A DNA stretch of 64,000 nt from Tolypothrix sp. PCC 7910 (lineage in GTDB: Bacteria; Cyanobacteriota; Cyanobacteriia; Cyanobacteriales; Nostocaceae), in the NCBI RefSeq assembly GCF_011769525.1, contig NZ_CP050440.1, forward strand, positions 2,977,501 to 3,041,500, written 5' to 3'. Below, piece after piece: positions 37,474 to 48,085 of the stretch. A model generated the notes under the pieces. It was not told the DNA's origin. It saw only the letters and a program-made list of their open reading frames with translations, and made no database searches. The translations under genes and the position numbers were made by a program. Within the stretch, counting starts at the first letter, position 1. Every line of letters begins with the position of its first letter.

Positions 37474-38454
37474 TTACTTTAACCAGCGTGCCGCATCTTT
37501 GGCATGGTAAGTCAAAATTAAATCAGCACCAGCACGTTTAAAGCCAGTTAAAGTTTCCATCACTACACGCTGTTCATCAATCCAACCATTGAGAGCAGCA
37601 GCTTTAATCATAGAATACTCACCGGAAACGTTATAAGCTGCAACAGGAAGGTTGCTAGCTTCCTTAACGCGCCAAATAATATCCATATATGCTAAGGCTG
37701 GCTTCACCATCAGCATATCAGCGCCTTCCGCGATATCGAGTTCAATTTCTTTAATCGCTTCGCGGGAGTTACCAGGGTCCATTTGGTAAGTTCTTCTATC
37801 ACCAAATTGCGGTGTAGAATCCGCCGCATCTCGGAATGGGCCGTAATAAGCTGAAGCATACTTAGCCGCGTAAGATAAAATCGGTGTATCTTGGAATCCC
37901 GCTTCATCTAAACCCGCACGGATTGCTTGCACAAAGCCATCCATCATTCCTGAAGGCGCAATAATATCAGCACCAGCTTTGGCTTGGGATACTGCTGTTT
38001 TTTTCAGTAATTCTAAAGTTGGGTCATTTAACACTCTTCCCGTTAAATCACCCACTTCTAAGTAACCGCAATGACCATGACTTGTATATTCACATAGACA
38101 AGTATCAGCCACCACAATTAAATCTGGTACTGCTTCCTTCACCGCAGTAGCTGCTTTTTGTACAATACCGCAATCATGCCAAGCGCCAGTAGCATCTACA
38201 TCTTTATCGGCGGGAATACCAAATAGAATGATGGCGGGAATTCCTAAGTCATAAACTTCCTTTGCCTCTTCAACAATTTTGTCTACCGACAGCTGGTAAA
38301 CGCCAGGCATGGATTTAACTTCGTTAGCAATTCCCTCACCTGGTACCGCAAAAAGTGGGTAAATCAAATCACTTGTTGATAAAACAGTTTCTCGTACCAT
38401 CCGGCGCAGTTGGGGATGTGTACGCAGACGGCGGGGGCGGTGAGTTGGAAACAT
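37474..38454 (-). CDS. hemB: Delta-aminolevulinic acid dehydratase (porphobilinogen synthase)
   Basis: Condenses two 5-aminolevulinate molecules to porphobilinogen for haem, chlorophyll and phycobilins; 326 residues. The Schiff-base lysine is in [11 protein letters not shown] and the second active-site lysine in [17 protein letters not shown]. The metal region [16 protein letters not shown] carries the three cysteines of zinc-type enzymes rather than the aspartates of plant-type magnesium enzymes. Complete and of normal length. Confidence 0.96.
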   Translation of the reverse strand: MFPTHRPRRLRTHPQLRRMVRETVLSTSDLIYPLFAVPGEGIANEVKSMPGVYQLSVDKIVEEAKEVYDLGIPAIILFGIPADKDVDATGAWHDCGIVQKAATAVKEAVPDLIVVADTCLCEYTSHGHCGYLEVGDLTGRVLNDPTLELLKKTAVSQAKAGADIIAPSGMMDGFVQAIRAGLDEAGFQDTPILSYAAKYASAYYGPFRDAADSTPQFGDRRTYQMDPGNSREAIKEIELDIAEGADMLMVKPALAYMDIIWRVKEASNLPVAAYNVSGEYSMIKAAALNGWIDEQRVVMETLTGFKRAGADLILTYHAKDAARWLK

Positions 38455-39362
38455 AAAGTTTTATGAAGAATTACAACGCAAATGGACACAATAGAAAGCG
38501 TCACAAAAGCAAGGAAAAACCTTACTCAGTTAGGACAGACTACCAGCAGTGCTTAACTGTCCTTTGCCCTACTGTTGATGAAGCTGTGGGGCAATTTCGT
38601 ATTGTACAGCGTGATAGACATCACTTCGACGCACTGCAAAAAAACCTGATAAAAAATCCCCCAAAATTAATTGCAGAAATTTGGTAATGAGTAGTGCAGA
38701 AACTGCTGTTTCTCAACTATAAATATTATCAACTACCTAATGACTGCTGCGGAATTACCAACTACCATAATTGGCGCAAAACAACCTCTGCAACTGAACG
38801 CCTAACGGTATGGTTAATCTGGGTTGCTAAATAATAGTGCTATTGCCCAAGTCTATAATTAGCCCCAGTTTAGTAGATACCCTTTACCTATGAGGGGGAA
38901 TAATCTCAAGTTTACTTAAAGTAGTACTGCAATCTATTCTTCCATAAAGCCATACATTAAAGTAGAAATTAATAGATTCTTTGGCATTTTTTGTGAATAT
39001 TATTTACCGACTGGGTTTGAGAGAATAAGAATTTTTATTAATAAGTTGTGTACAAATTGACGCTTTTACCCTTTGAATTCAGCAACATTAAGGTACAAAT
39101 CCAAAAATATAAATAACAAAAAAATTGCATCCTTCCCTAGATACATAGTTCATGACGGGTGATTTTATTGAGGATTTGTGTTTAATAGAGGACAAAACAA
39201 CTTTTACCTCTATTGCTTTTACTTCCCGATTCCTTATACCCCATCGCAGGTAGTTCGCCATCTGACGACCCGATCGCGTGCATCGTTGTTCTAAGATGAA
39301 AAGACTCACCAATCTTGAAAAAAAATTAAGTTAAGTTAACTAAAGAGCAAACAATTACACTT
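38455..39362. other. Gene-free stretch between hemB and prfC
   Basis: About 900 bases. Short frames on both strands (74 codons each at 38463 and 39088) look accidental; a 21-codon frame starts at 38740. No RNA fold recognised. Confidence 0.55.
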
Positions 39363-40991
39363 ATGTCCACTGAACTCAACTCAGATCTGCATCAGGCTGT
39401 TGAACTTCGCCGCAACTTTGCGATTATTTCACACCCCGACGCAGGTAAAACCACCCTGACCGAAAAACTTCTGTTATACGGAGGTGCGATTCACGAAGCT
39501 GGCGCAGTCAAAGCCCGCAGAGCGCAACGTAAAGCTACCTCAGACTGGATGGCGATGGAACAGCAACGGGGTATTTCTATTACATCTACAGTATTGCAGT
39601 TTGAATATCGTGGCTGTTATATCAACTTATTAGATACCCCTGGGCACCAAGATTTCAGCGAAGATACGTATCGTACTCTAGCTGCTGCCGATAATGCAGT
39701 GATGCTGATTGATGCTGCCAAAGGCTTGGAACCCCAAACTCGTAAATTATTTGAAGTTTGTAAGTTGCGCGGTATCCCCATTTTTACTTTTGTGAATAAA
39801 CTTGACCGTCCCGGACGCGAACCCCTGGAATTATTGGACGAAATCGAGCAAGAATTGGGATTGCAAACCTATGCAGTCAATTGGCCCATTGGCATGGGCG
39901 ATCGCTTTAAAGGTGTATTTGACCGTCAAAACCAACAAATTCACTTATTTGAACGTAGCGCCCACGGTAGCAGAGAAGCGAAAGACACAATAGTTGAATT
40001 GGGCGATGCCAAAATTGAGGAACTGCTAGAGCAGGATCTCTATTACCAACTGAAAAACGATTTAGAACTCTTAGAAGGAGTCGGGCCGGAACTAGATTTA
40101 GATTTGGTGCATCAAGGAAAAATGACACCAGTATTCTTCGGTAGTGCCATGACCAACTTCGGGGTGGAGCTGTTCTTGAAGCACTTCTTGGATTATGCCT
40201 TGAAACCAGGAACTCACAATAGTAGCGTTGGTGAAGTTCCCCCTACATACCCAGAGTTTTCTGGCTTTGTCTTTAAACTCCAGGCTAACATGGACCCGAA
40301 ACACCGCGATCGCGTGGCATTTATCCGCGTCTGCACGGGTAAGTTTGAAAAAGATATGACGGTGACTCACGCCCGCACAGGCAAAATCGTCCGTCTGTCT
40401 CGCCCACAAAAACTTTTCGCCCAAGAAAGAGAATCTATTGATTTTGCTTATCCAGGCGATGTCATCGGTTTAAATAATCCTGGGGTTTTTGCGATCGGCG
40501 ACACTATTTACACTGGGCAAAAGCTCGAATATGAAGGAATTCCTTATTTTTCACCAGAATTGTTTGCGACTTTAAGGAACCCCAACCCTTCCAAGTTTAA
40601 GCAATTTCAAAAAGGGATTTCGGAATTACGGGAAGAAGGTGCAGTGCAAATTATGTACTCCACTGACGAAGCCAAACGCGATCCAATTTTAGCGGCGGTT
40701 GGTCAGTTGCAGTTCGAGGTAGTGCAGTTCCGCTTACAAAACGAGTATGGTGTAGAAACCATATTAGACTTGCTACCCTATAGCGTCGCCCGTTGGGTTG
40801 AAGGCGGTTGGGAAGCATTGAATGAGGTGGGAAGAATATTCAATACCACCACAGTCAAAGACAACATGGGACGGCCAGTATTGCTGTTCCGTAATGAATG
40901 GAATTGCCAACAGTTACAGGGAGATCATCCCAAGTTAAAATTAAGCGCGATCGCTCCGGTGTATTCTACTCAGCAATCAGTGGAGGGATAA
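39363..40991 (+). CDS. prfC: Peptide chain release factor 3
   Basis: Translational GTPase that recycles RF1/RF2 from the ribosome, 542 residues. G1 SHPDAGKTT, the switch region [10 protein letters not shown]3 DTPGHQDF and G4 NKLD are all present. Domain II and the RF3 C-terminal domain ([21 protein letters not shown]) follow. A single gene flanked by long gaps upstream. RF3 is optional in bacteria; PrmC, which modifies RF1/RF2, is also in this window. Confidence 0.96.
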   Translation: MSTELNSDLHQAVELRRNFAIISHPDAGKTTLTEKLLLYGGAIHEAGAVKARRAQRKATSDWMAMEQQRGISITSTVLQFEYRGCYINLLDTPGHQDFSEDTYRTLAAADNAVMLIDAAKGLEPQTRKLFEVCKLRGIPIFTFVNKLDRPGREPLELLDEIEQELGLQTYAVNWPIGMGDRFKGVFDRQNQQIHLFERSAHGSREAKDTIVELGDAKIEELLEQDLYYQLKNDLELLEGVGPELDLDLVHQGKMTPVFFGSAMTNFGVELFLKHFLDYALKPGTHNSSVGEVPPTYPEFSGFVFKLQANMDPKHRDRVAFIRVCTGKFEKDMTVTHARTGKIVRLSRPQKLFAQERESIDFAYPGDVIGLNNPGVFAIGDTIYTGQKLEYEGIPYFSPELFATLRNPNPSKFKQFQKGISELREEGAVQIMYSTDEAKRDPILAAVGQLQFEVVQFRLQNEYGVETILDLLPYSVARWVEGGWEALNEVGRIFNTTTVKDNMGRPVLLFRNEWNCQQLQGDHPKLKLSAIAPVYSTQQSVEG

Positions 40992-41085
40992 TTCCGGACG
41001 CAAGCTATTAGCTGGGGAATCTAAACATTATGCGCTTGAGCATAAACGTGGATCAGTTAGAACAGATGGGAGTGCCAAAAATTCT

Positions 41086-43335
41086 ATGCCTTCACATGCC
41101 GAATCGTCTTTGGAGGCTGGTTTAGTTGCTCTAAAACAGGGAAATTATCCCACAGCGATCGCTCACCTGGAACCTGTTGCCAATAGCCAGCAAGATGGCA
41201 AAACTGGCTTACAGGCGCAGGTGGGCTTGGTTATGGCTTATGCACGCAGTGGGCAAGTCCCCAAAGCGATCGCTGTGTGTAACAATCTGATTGTGAGTCC
41301 AAATCCGCAGGTTCAAGAGTGGGCAGAACGCGCTCTTGAACATTTAAAAAAGCACCAACAACGTAAAAAGACCTCATCCAAAAATTCTGCAACTGGATTT
41401 GTTGCTTTTGATAATGCTCATAAACCAGATGCTGCGCCTGTAAATACTGCATCACCACAGCAGACAAAAAATTCAGGGGTGAAAGCCACGAGTAATGCAG
41501 GCAATACATCAACTGTACCAGCCAGTAATATTAAAAATACCAATGTAGACACCATGATGGGAGCCAATTATATTGGTTCTCTCCATCGCCCACAACCTAA
41601 ATTATTCACTATCTATTGGCGACACGCAGGCCGGGCAAAAGTTTGGCAACCCCTACATAAGCTAAATTTAATTCCTTTAAAATTACTGGCTACTGGCACG
41701 TTTTTCGCTCTATTTTGGGTGATGCGGGAAATGCTGAAGCTGGTCATGGGTTTAATAAATCAGATTTTAGTTAAACTACCTTATTTAGAGCCTTGGCAAT
41801 TGTTATATCGCGATCCAACTGTAGTTGTCATGGCGGTATTAGTGATAGCACTGGCTTTATCACCTTGGTTGCTAGATCGGTTACTCACAAATTTTTATGG
41901 ACAGCAAGAATTACCCAAAGAGCAATTAAATAATCGTAGTCGGGAAGCAATTCGGGTATTACAACGTTCTTGTCAACAGAAAGGCTGGCCATTTCCCAAA
42001 CTGCGAATTTTGCCAATGGCTGCCCCTATTGCTCTCACCTATGGTAATTTAGCTCGCAATGCCCGGATAGTGATCAGTCAAGGGCTATTAGATCAACTAG
42101 CTGATGATGAAATTGCCGTTATTTACGCCACGCAGTTAGGGCATATCATTCACAAAGATTTTATGGTGATGTCTCTGATATTGCTAGTGAGCGTGATTGT
42201 TCACAGAATATATCAGAGTATATCGGAGTGGGGCAACAGCATCTCATCGGCATTTGGACGCTGGCCTGCTAGAGTCTTAGCTAGTCTTACCTATGGGATT
42301 TGGTTTCTACTGACTGGGATAGCTTTGTGGTTGTCGAAGTTGCGGCTTTATTATAGCGATCGCGCTGCCTCAGAAATTACAGGGAATCCCAATGCTTTAA
42401 CCCGCGCCTTACTCAAAATTACCATTGGTGTAGCTGGTGATATTGCCAAACAAGAACAAACTAGTTGGCAATTAGAAAGTTTGAATCTGCTAGCACCTGT
42501 TAGCTATCAGCAAAGTATTTCTTTGGGTAGTCTAGCTGGTCAAGTTCCCTTTACATCATTATTGATGTGGGATAATTTTAATCCCCATCGCCGTTGGTTC
42601 ACTATTAATAATAGTCATCCCTTAATTGGCGATCGCATTCAACGGCTCAGTAAAATTGCCCGTCACTGGCATTTAGAACCAGAACTACATTTAATTAACG
42701 AGCAATCCTTAAGACCGAAAAAGCATCCTTTCTTTTTACAAATTGCTCCTTGGTTGGGTATTCCCTTCGGTTTTTTGTTTGCAGGTCTGATCTGGTTAGT
42801 CTGGCAGATAGCCTATGCACTCAAAATTTTAAACCTCAAATGGATTTATGAGGATTGGTCTTTTGTCTCAGGTTGCTTGTTGATTGGCTTTAGCATCGGT
42901 ATGGTGATCCGCATGAATTCTTTCTTTCCTGATATCCAACCTCATGCTTTACAAACTGACGATCGCCTACCCAGCCTTTTAGCCAACCCCTCAGCTATCC
43001 CTATCGATAGCATTAATGTCTGCCTTGCAGGTAAGCTCTTAGGTCGTCCAGGAATCAGCAATTCCTTAGCACAAGACTTAATTTTGCAAACCAATACTGG
43101 GTTGGTGAAGTTGCACCACATTCCGTGGCTGGGACAATCCATAAATCCTCAAGACTTTATTGGTAGGCAAATTACAGTTACAGGTTGGTTCCGGCGCGGT
43201 GCAACCCCCTGGATTGATATCCAAACTATGCAAACCCAAAACGGTCAAACTGTTAACAGCGCTCATCCCATTTGGTCTACAGTCATTGCAGTTGCAGCCC
43301 AAGCTTGGGGCGCTTTTATTTTCCTCAGAGGCTAG
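41086..43335 (+). CDS. TPR protein with inactive M48 peptidase-like membrane domain
   Basis: 749 residues. Residues 5-95 form TPR-like helices (LVALKQGNYPTAIAHLEPV; AYARSGQVPKAIAVCNNLI), followed by a Ser/Asn-rich linker, two transmembrane helices (about 200-270) and an M48/HtpX-like domain (about 275-510). In that domain the zinc motif HExxH reads T349-Q-L-G-H353, and the third ligand Glu of ExxAD is replaced by L421 (LYYSDRAASE). Only one zinc ligand of three survives, so peptidase activity is unlikely. Two further membrane helices (about 560-620) and a beta-rich C-terminal domain (LTGWFRRGATPWIDIQTM) follow. It lies 94 bases after prfC. Role unknown. Confidence 0.85.
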   Translation: MPSHAESSLEAGLVALKQGNYPTAIAHLEPVANSQQDGKTGLQAQVGLVMAYARSGQVPKAIAVCNNLIVSPNPQVQEWAERALEHLKKHQQRKKTSSKNSATGFVAFDNAHKPDAAPVNTASPQQTKNSGVKATSNAGNTSTVPASNIKNTNVDTMMGANYIGSLHRPQPKLFTIYWRHAGRAKVWQPLHKLNLIPLKLLATGTFFALFWVMREMLKLVMGLINQILVKLPYLEPWQLLYRDPTVVVMAVLVIALALSPWLLDRLLTNFYGQQELPKEQLNNRSREAIRVLQRSCQQKGWPFPKLRILPMAAPIALTYGNLARNARIVISQGLLDQLADDEIAVIYATQLGHIIHKDFMVMSLILLVSVIVHRIYQSISEWGNSISSAFGRWPARVLASLTYGIWFLLTGIALWLSKLRLYYSDRAASEITGNPNALTRALLKITIGVAGDIAKQEQTSWQLESLNLLAPVSYQQSISLGSLAGQVPFTSLLMWDNFNPHRRWFTINNSHPLIGDRIQRLSKIARHWHLEPELHLINEQSLRPKKHPFFLQIAPWLGIPFGFLFAGLIWLVWQIAYALKILNLKWIYEDWSFVSGCLLIGFSIGMVIRMNSFFPDIQPHALQTDDRLPSLLANPSAIPIDSINVCLAGKLLGRPGISNSLAQDLILQTNTGLVKLHHIPWLGQSINPQDFIGRQITVTGWFRRGATPWIDIQTMQTQNGQTVNSAHPIWSTVIAVAAQAWGAFIFLRG

Positions 43336-43440
43336 GAGCTAGAGACGGGGAAGCAGAGGAAGATAATTCCCATCACCAATGCCCCATGCCCAAAAAATAT
43401 TACGAAAATTTGCAATTCTTGCTAGCAAGTGTTACATTTA

Positions 43441-43469
43441 TTTACATAAACATTTCTAATTAATATAAC
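43441..43469 (+). promoter_or_regulatory. Sigma70-type promoter of candidate sRNA
   Basis: TTTACA (43441-43446), a 17-base spacer and TATAAC (43464-43469). Each hexamer differs from consensus at one position, and the spacing is ideal. Confidence 0.5.
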
Positions 43470-43475
43470 TCGGCA

Positions 43476-43574
43476 GTCGAGCTTAGTTATTAATTACCAA
43501 CGCTTGCGCCAATCTATCTTTGTGATTCTCCCAACACAGCAGTAAACCGACCAGCCACCGGCTGGTTTTTGTTT
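43476..43574 (+). ncRNA. Candidate small RNA (about 100 nt)
   Basis: Begins about seven bases after a good promoter and ends in an intrinsic terminator. A small 5' hairpin CTCG-GCAGT-CGAG sits at the predicted start; the middle (AACGCTTGCGCC, CTCCCAACACAGCAG) is mainly single-stranded. There is no start codon with a ribosome-binding site. It does not match the conserved loop of Yfr1 or Yfr2 RNAs as I remember them. Alternatively the terminator just ends the upstream 749-residue protein's transcript, 215 bases after its stop. Confidence 0.4.
43550..43574 (+). terminator. Intrinsic terminator
   Basis: ACCAGCC, loop ACC, GGCTGGT, then TTTTGTTT: a compact GC-rich stem with a U-tract. Confidence 0.8.
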
Positions 43575-43976
43575 CCTAATGTTTCCTCTTGAGAAAAAAT
43601 TGTATTTTATGTTACGATTCGATTACACGAATATGCCAGAAATGTATGCGCTGAACTAGCTACGTAGAAAATACCGTGATAATGTAAGGAATGGTGTTTA
43701 ATTCTGCGAACAAGGGCATAGGAAAACGTTTACTTTAGCAGGCAGTAAACTATTAAATTACAATTCTTATAACTAAAGGTGGTATTTAATTGAGCTTAGT
43801 TTGCTATTTGGCATTAAACAAGCTTGACCCCGACGAAAAATTGTATTGTATAGGTTGACAGTTTTGAGTAAAAAATTGGTTTATGGCAGTCTTGGGAAAT
43901 AGCATATATTTGAAAGCCAAAGCCAAGTGATTGTTTTCTCATTTGCCTTGTTCATTCAACTCTGGAGGTATAGTTC

Positions 43977-44477
43977 ATGTCTGTTCGCCTATATATAGGC
44001 AATTTGCCAAAAGAAGAAATAGATCGTCAAGAACTGCAAGCAGTTTTTGCTGCCGAAGGTGATGCTGTCACCACAAAATTAATTAAAGACCGCAAAACAG
44101 GCAAATGCCGTGGCTTCGGCTTTCTCACAGTGAATAATGATGAACAAGCCGATCAAATTATTGAAAAGTATAATGGTCAATTGTTCAAAGACACTGCCAT
44201 CAAGCTAGAGAAGGCATTACCACGCACTAAAGGCGACGAAGGTGACGAGCAAGCACCCAAACCAACTCAAAGCGCTGGTAGCAGTAATCCTGCTCCTGTT
44301 ACCCATAAAGAAAGCAACCGTCGCGAGAAATCTTCTAAGAAGCCTCGGCGTGGTGCTGCTAGCAGCGGACGCGAAACAACCACAACATCTGACTCAGATG
44401 CTATTCGTCCAGATCCCCGTTGGGCTTCTGAATTAGAAAAGCTGAAGCAGATGCTAGCTGCACAAACTACAAATTAA
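43977..44477 (+). CDS. RRM RNA-binding protein with long C-terminal extension
   Basis: 166 residues. One RRM at residues 3-80: RNP2 is LYIGNL and RNP1 is KCRGFGFLTV. The remaining half is low-complexity and charged (KESNRREKSSKKPRRGAASSGRE) and ends with a helix (DPRWASELEKLKQML). The usual cyanobacterial cold-inducible Rbp proteins are about 100 residues with a Gly-rich tail, so this is the longer variety. The 5' leader is several hundred bases and AT-rich, as with other rbp genes. GGAGG precedes the ATG. Confidence 0.9.
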   Translation: MSVRLYIGNLPKEEIDRQELQAVFAAEGDAVTTKLIKDRKTGKCRGFGFLTVNNDEQADQIIEKYNGQLFKDTAIKLEKALPRTKGDEGDEQAPKPTQSAGSSNPAPVTHKESNRREKSSKKPRRGAASSGRETTTTSDSDAIRPDPRWASELEKLKQMLAAQTTN

Positions 44478-45250
44478 TCTTGATGCAAAAGCAATTAAAA
44501 ATTAAAAATCAGATTTTTTTTGATTTTTAATTTTTAATTTTTTACTTACTGGAATACCACGGCAAGAAATTTACAATACCATATAGCATTTTGCCTATAA
44601 GGCAAGTAAAATTACCTTTTCTAGAGTATAGTTGAGGTTTTTGTTATTGGTATGTATATTTTGGCATGGAGTCCAGTTTTGTTTTAGTTAGATAATAAGT
44701 GTTTTTATCCACGATTAGTTATTAACTCTTTGGACTTTTTTCATAAGTCAATCACGGGAAAATTACACAAATAAAAATTAAAAATCCTAACTTCATTATT
44801 CAAAGTTCCCTATCTTGCAGCTAAATGCCTGTGTTATACATTACACAGAAATTCACAGGACTAGTACAGCGCGGCGTAAATACAGCTATCCTTTCAAACA
44901 GCCAAAAGCCTTTATATATTAACCTTTGGAGTTTTGACTTGTGACTTTTGACTTCCGCGCAGCGGTACTAGGTATGACAATCTCTCCTTTAACCTCTAGG
45001 CCCTAGTCCCTATTTTCAGTGCAGTTCCCATCCGCCACATTCTGGAAAATAAATCAGTTATTCTGTTCCCACTTTGGGTAATTTTGTGATAAAAAATCAT
45101 AAAAAATCGTAAAATCTACTGTTGCGATGGGAATAATATCCATAGCAGACCATCGGCAGAGATTTTTTTTTGCAATGTCGAGTAGGGACTGTAGAAATTT
45201 AAAAGCAAAGGTGAATACCTGAGTTATGCAAAAGTTGGGGAAAAAATTGT
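44478..45250. other. Gap between RRM gene and response regulator
   Basis: About 770 bases without an ORF: the terminator at 44493-44539, AT-rich sequence, a TTGACTT heptamer stretch around 44935-44955 and the upstream region of the next gene. Confidence 0.6.
44493..44539 (+). terminator. Long A/T hairpin after RRM gene
   Basis: AATTAAAAATTAAAAATCA pairs perfectly with TGATTTTTAATTTTTAATT (19 bp, 9-nt loop GATTTTTTT) and is followed by TTTT. Begins 16 bases after the stop codon. Confidence 0.7.
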
Positions 45251-47116
45251 GTGAAAATTCTTTTAATAGAAGATGACAAGCAGACAAATTTAGTCCTAGC
45301 CAAAGCGCTTTCAACTCTGAATTACCAAATAGAGAGCACTAACGATGGTGAAACTGGGTTAGAGTTGGCTAAAGCATTTGATTACGACTTGCTGATTTTG
45401 GACGTGATGCTACCGAAATTGGACGGGATTAGTCTTTGTCGCCAACTCCGCTTGGAAGGATCTCAAGTACCCATTCTTATGCTGACCGCTAAAGAAGATA
45501 TCAGTATGCGTGTCATGGGTTTAGAGGCGGGAGCAGATGATTATATTAACAAACCGTTTGAGCTATCAGAGTTAATCGCCAGAATTCGAGCTTTAATGCG
45601 GCGAGGTAAGACAATTCTCGCAAAGGTTCTAGTTTGGGAGAATTTAGAGCTTGATATTAATATCAAAGAAGTTACCTATGCAAGCAAGCGTCTGCATCTT
45701 ACCCCTAAAGAGTATGGTTTGTTAGAACTCTTTTTGCAAAATCCGCGCCGGATATTTAGTAGAAGTGTTTTACTAGATAGAATTTGGTCTGCTGATGAGT
45801 TTCCTGGGGAAGAAGCAGTGACAACCCAAATTAAGGGTTTGCGCCAGAAGCTCAAAGCCGCAGGAATGACTGCAGATTTCATAGAAACAGTATATGGTTT
45901 AGGTTATCGGTTGAAAGAACCAAAAAATCAGCCGCAAAAGCAAAATCTTCCCAGTGCGAATTTGTCAGAGAAAGAACAAGCCGAAGCTAAAGTTATGGCT
46001 GTAGTGGCAAATATGCGGGAAGAGTTTCTCAAAAGTTTTAGCGAAAAGTTTGAGTTATTAGAACAGGCGATCGCACAATTATCAAGTGTAACTCCAGATA
46101 AGCGGATATTAAAACAAGCACAGGCAGAAGCTCACCGGTTAGCTGGTTCTTTAGGATGTTACGGTTTTCTGGAAGGTTCTAAAATAGCTCGTGACATAGA
46201 ACAACTGTTAGAAAGATACACTGTTCCCTACCAGAGAATAGCTTTGCAGTTGGTAGAGTTACTGAAATTACTCAAACAAACATTGCAGCAACAGCCATCT
46301 TCACTAGTTAACCCTGCCAATGCTCAAATTACATCATCAGCAAACTTACTAATTGTTGATGATGATACGACTCTGACGGAGCGAATTAAATTAGAAGCTA
46401 TATCCTGGGGTTTTCATGTAGAGGTAGCAGCAGATATCAAAACGGCGAGAAACATTCTTGCCTTAAATTCTGTTGAAGTCATATTACTTGATTTATCATT
46501 TCCTGCTAAAGAAGAGAATGGTTTAACTTTTCTAGCAGAATTGAGTGAGACACATCCAGAGATTCCTGTTTTAGTATTGACTACTAATAATCAATTGCAA
46601 AATAGGGTGGAAGCTGCTCGTTTAGGCGCACAGAGCTTTTTAAACAAAACTATGTCTGCTGTAGAGGTTTTAACCGCTATTAATATAGCTCTCAACCAAC
46701 AAACTGCTACAGATGCCAAAGTTCTCGTTGTAGATGACGATCCTTTCATACTCCATAAGGTTAGTACTTTGCTCTCGCCTTGGGGATTGCAAGTCACATC
46801 ATTACAAGAGTCTCAAAGATTTTGGGAAGTATTAGAATCGACTAAACCCGATCTGTTAATTTTAGATATTGAGATGCCGGATTTTAATGGTATAGAATTA
46901 TGCCAAATAATCCGTAACGATCATTGTTGGCATCGCTTACCAATTTTATTTCTCTCTGCCCATTTTGAACCAGAAATACTGTATCAAGTTTATTTAGTTG
47001 GAGCCGACGACTACATCAGAAAACCAATTGTAGAGCCAGAATTAATTGCTCGGATTCTCAATCGGTTAGAACGGACACATCTGAGCAAAAAATTATTACA
47101 TAAATATTACCAGTAG
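45251..47116 (+). CDS. Multi-domain response regulator REC-wHTH-HPt-REC-REC
   Basis: 621 residues from a GTG start. Domains: REC1 (1-120; acceptor Asp in LLILDVMLPK), an OmpR-type winged helix (about 128-220; LTPKEYGLLELFLQNPRRIFSR and VTTQIKGLRQKLK), an HPt domain (about 245-345; H295 in AEAHRLAGSLGCYGF), REC2 (about 360-480; VILLDLSFPAKEENG) and REC3 (about 492-612; LLILDIEMPDFNG). A complete set of phosphorelay parts except a kinase. It is followed 13 bases later by a single-domain receiver, so at least two genes form an operon. The nearby CBS/PAS kinase is a possible partner, by position only. Confidence 0.9.
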   Translation: MKILLIEDDKQTNLVLAKALSTLNYQIESTNDGETGLELAKAFDYDLLILDVMLPKLDGISLCRQLRLEGSQVPILMLTAKEDISMRVMGLEAGADDYINKPFELSELIARIRALMRRGKTILAKVLVWENLELDINIKEVTYASKRLHLTPKEYGLLELFLQNPRRIFSRSVLLDRIWSADEFPGEEAVTTQIKGLRQKLKAAGMTADFIETVYGLGYRLKEPKNQPQKQNLPSANLSEKEQAEAKVMAVVANMREEFLKSFSEKFELLEQAIAQLSSVTPDKRILKQAQAEAHRLAGSLGCYGFLEGSKIARDIEQLLERYTVPYQRIALQLVELLKLLKQTLQQQPSSLVNPANAQITSSANLLIVDDDTTLTERIKLEAISWGFHVEVAADIKTARNILALNSVEVILLDLSFPAKEENGLTFLAELSETHPEIPVLVLTTNNQLQNRVEAARLGAQSFLNKTMSAVEVLTAINIALNQQTATDAKVLVVDDDPFILHKVSTLLSPWGLQVTSLQESQRFWEVLESTKPDLLILDIEMPDFNGIELCQIIRNDHCWHRLPILFLSAHFEPEILYQVYLVGADDYIRKPIVEPELIARILNRLERTHLSKKLLHKYYQ

Positions 47117-47129
47117 TCAGAGCGATACC

Positions 47130-47510
47130 ATGCTACAAAAACGCATTTTGGTCATTGATGATGAAAAAAATCTATGTACAGTGATTAAAGCTTGTTTAGA
47201 AAATATTGGACGTTGGCAAGTTCTGGTGGCACAGTCTGGTACTGAAGGGCTAGCTGTAGCAAAAAGTGAACATCCTGATGCAATTCTCTTAGATGTTATG
47301 ATGCCTGATATTGATGGAATGTCACTTTTTCATAGTTTGCAAGACAATTTAACTACTAATGGAATTCCAGTAATTTTATTAACAGCTAAAGTACAAACAG
47401 TAGATTTAAACGAATTTTCCCAGTTGGCAATTGCAGGGGTGATTTCTAAACCTTTTGATCCTTTGCGCTTATCAGAACTAGTTGCCAATACTCTAGGATG
47501 GAAGTTTTAG
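47130..47510 (+). CDS. Single-domain response regulator (receiver), copy 1
   Basis: 126-residue receiver with no output domain. IDDEK gives the acidic pocket, the acceptor Asp is in AILLDVMMPDIDG, the Thr/Lys switch residues are in ILLTAK and SKPFDP. It lies 13 bases after the multi-domain regulator, probably in the same transcript, and is a close paralogue of the gene at 48.1 kb. Confidence 0.92.
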   Translation: MLQKRILVIDDEKNLCTVIKACLENIGRWQVLVAQSGTEGLAVAKSEHPDAILLDVMMPDIDGMSLFHSLQDNLTTNGIPVILLTAKVQTVDLNEFSQLAIAGVISKPFDPLRLSELVANTLGWKF

Positions 47511-48085
47511 GGTTTAAAATCAGCAAATCTCCCAATGCGTGAATAACAGGGGAGTAGAGAACAGGGAAAAAAGCTATTTGTGCTTGAGGAAGTTGTTGCG
47601 GAAATAGCAGAGCAGTTCTCTATGAGTGCGATTAATTAGAGCTAAGCTACAAGTCAGTATCCCATTTATTTTTTTATTTTTCACCAGAGAAAATACCTCA
47701 TAATTTCCTCATAATTATTTTTTAGTCTAAATGGTAAGTTGAGTTGGGAAACGGTAAATAATGGGAAGATGAAGAAATAGTTTGGCTGACTATTTATCTT
47801 CCTTCAGCTGGTTAAATATCAGCTGATACGCGCTTAAATAATCTATTCTTCGATTCAAGTTTTCCTTTGTTCAGAGGAGTCAGTACCTATAGCGAATCGC
47901 AACCAACTTCTACCCCATTGGGTAAGTAAGCTAGGCGTAGCGTCTCCTATGGGAAATTTCGCTGGCGTTCCAATATCGAATCTTGTGTTGGGATGACGAC
48001 TATTAATAACCCGATCGCGAGATCTAGGTTAACTGAGTAATCGAGTATCTATAGTATTTTGATACTGAAAATTAGTGTTTGTAAT
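47511..48085. other. Gap between the paired receivers
   Basis: About 575 bases. No ORF; a region around 47935-47970 (GGCGTAGCGTCTCCTATGGG) resembles dispersed cyanobacterial repeats. Probably holds a promoter for the second receiver gene. Confidence 0.5.

Larger units (their letters stand above)
43336..43976. other. Gap holding a candidate small RNA and the rbp leader
   Basis: About 640 bases without an ORF; contains the promoter/terminator pair at 43441-43574 and the likely 5' UTR of the RRM gene. Confidence 0.6.

Noticed and set aside
38463-38687. 74-codon frame divergent from hemB
   Set aside because: Starts eight bases from the hemB start, no ribosome-binding sequence, unusual composition; could still be real but unsupported.
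39088-39312. 74-codon frame on the reverse strand upstream of prfC
   Set aside because: Lies in AT-rich promoter DNA, Lys/Ile/Val random-looking, no start signal.
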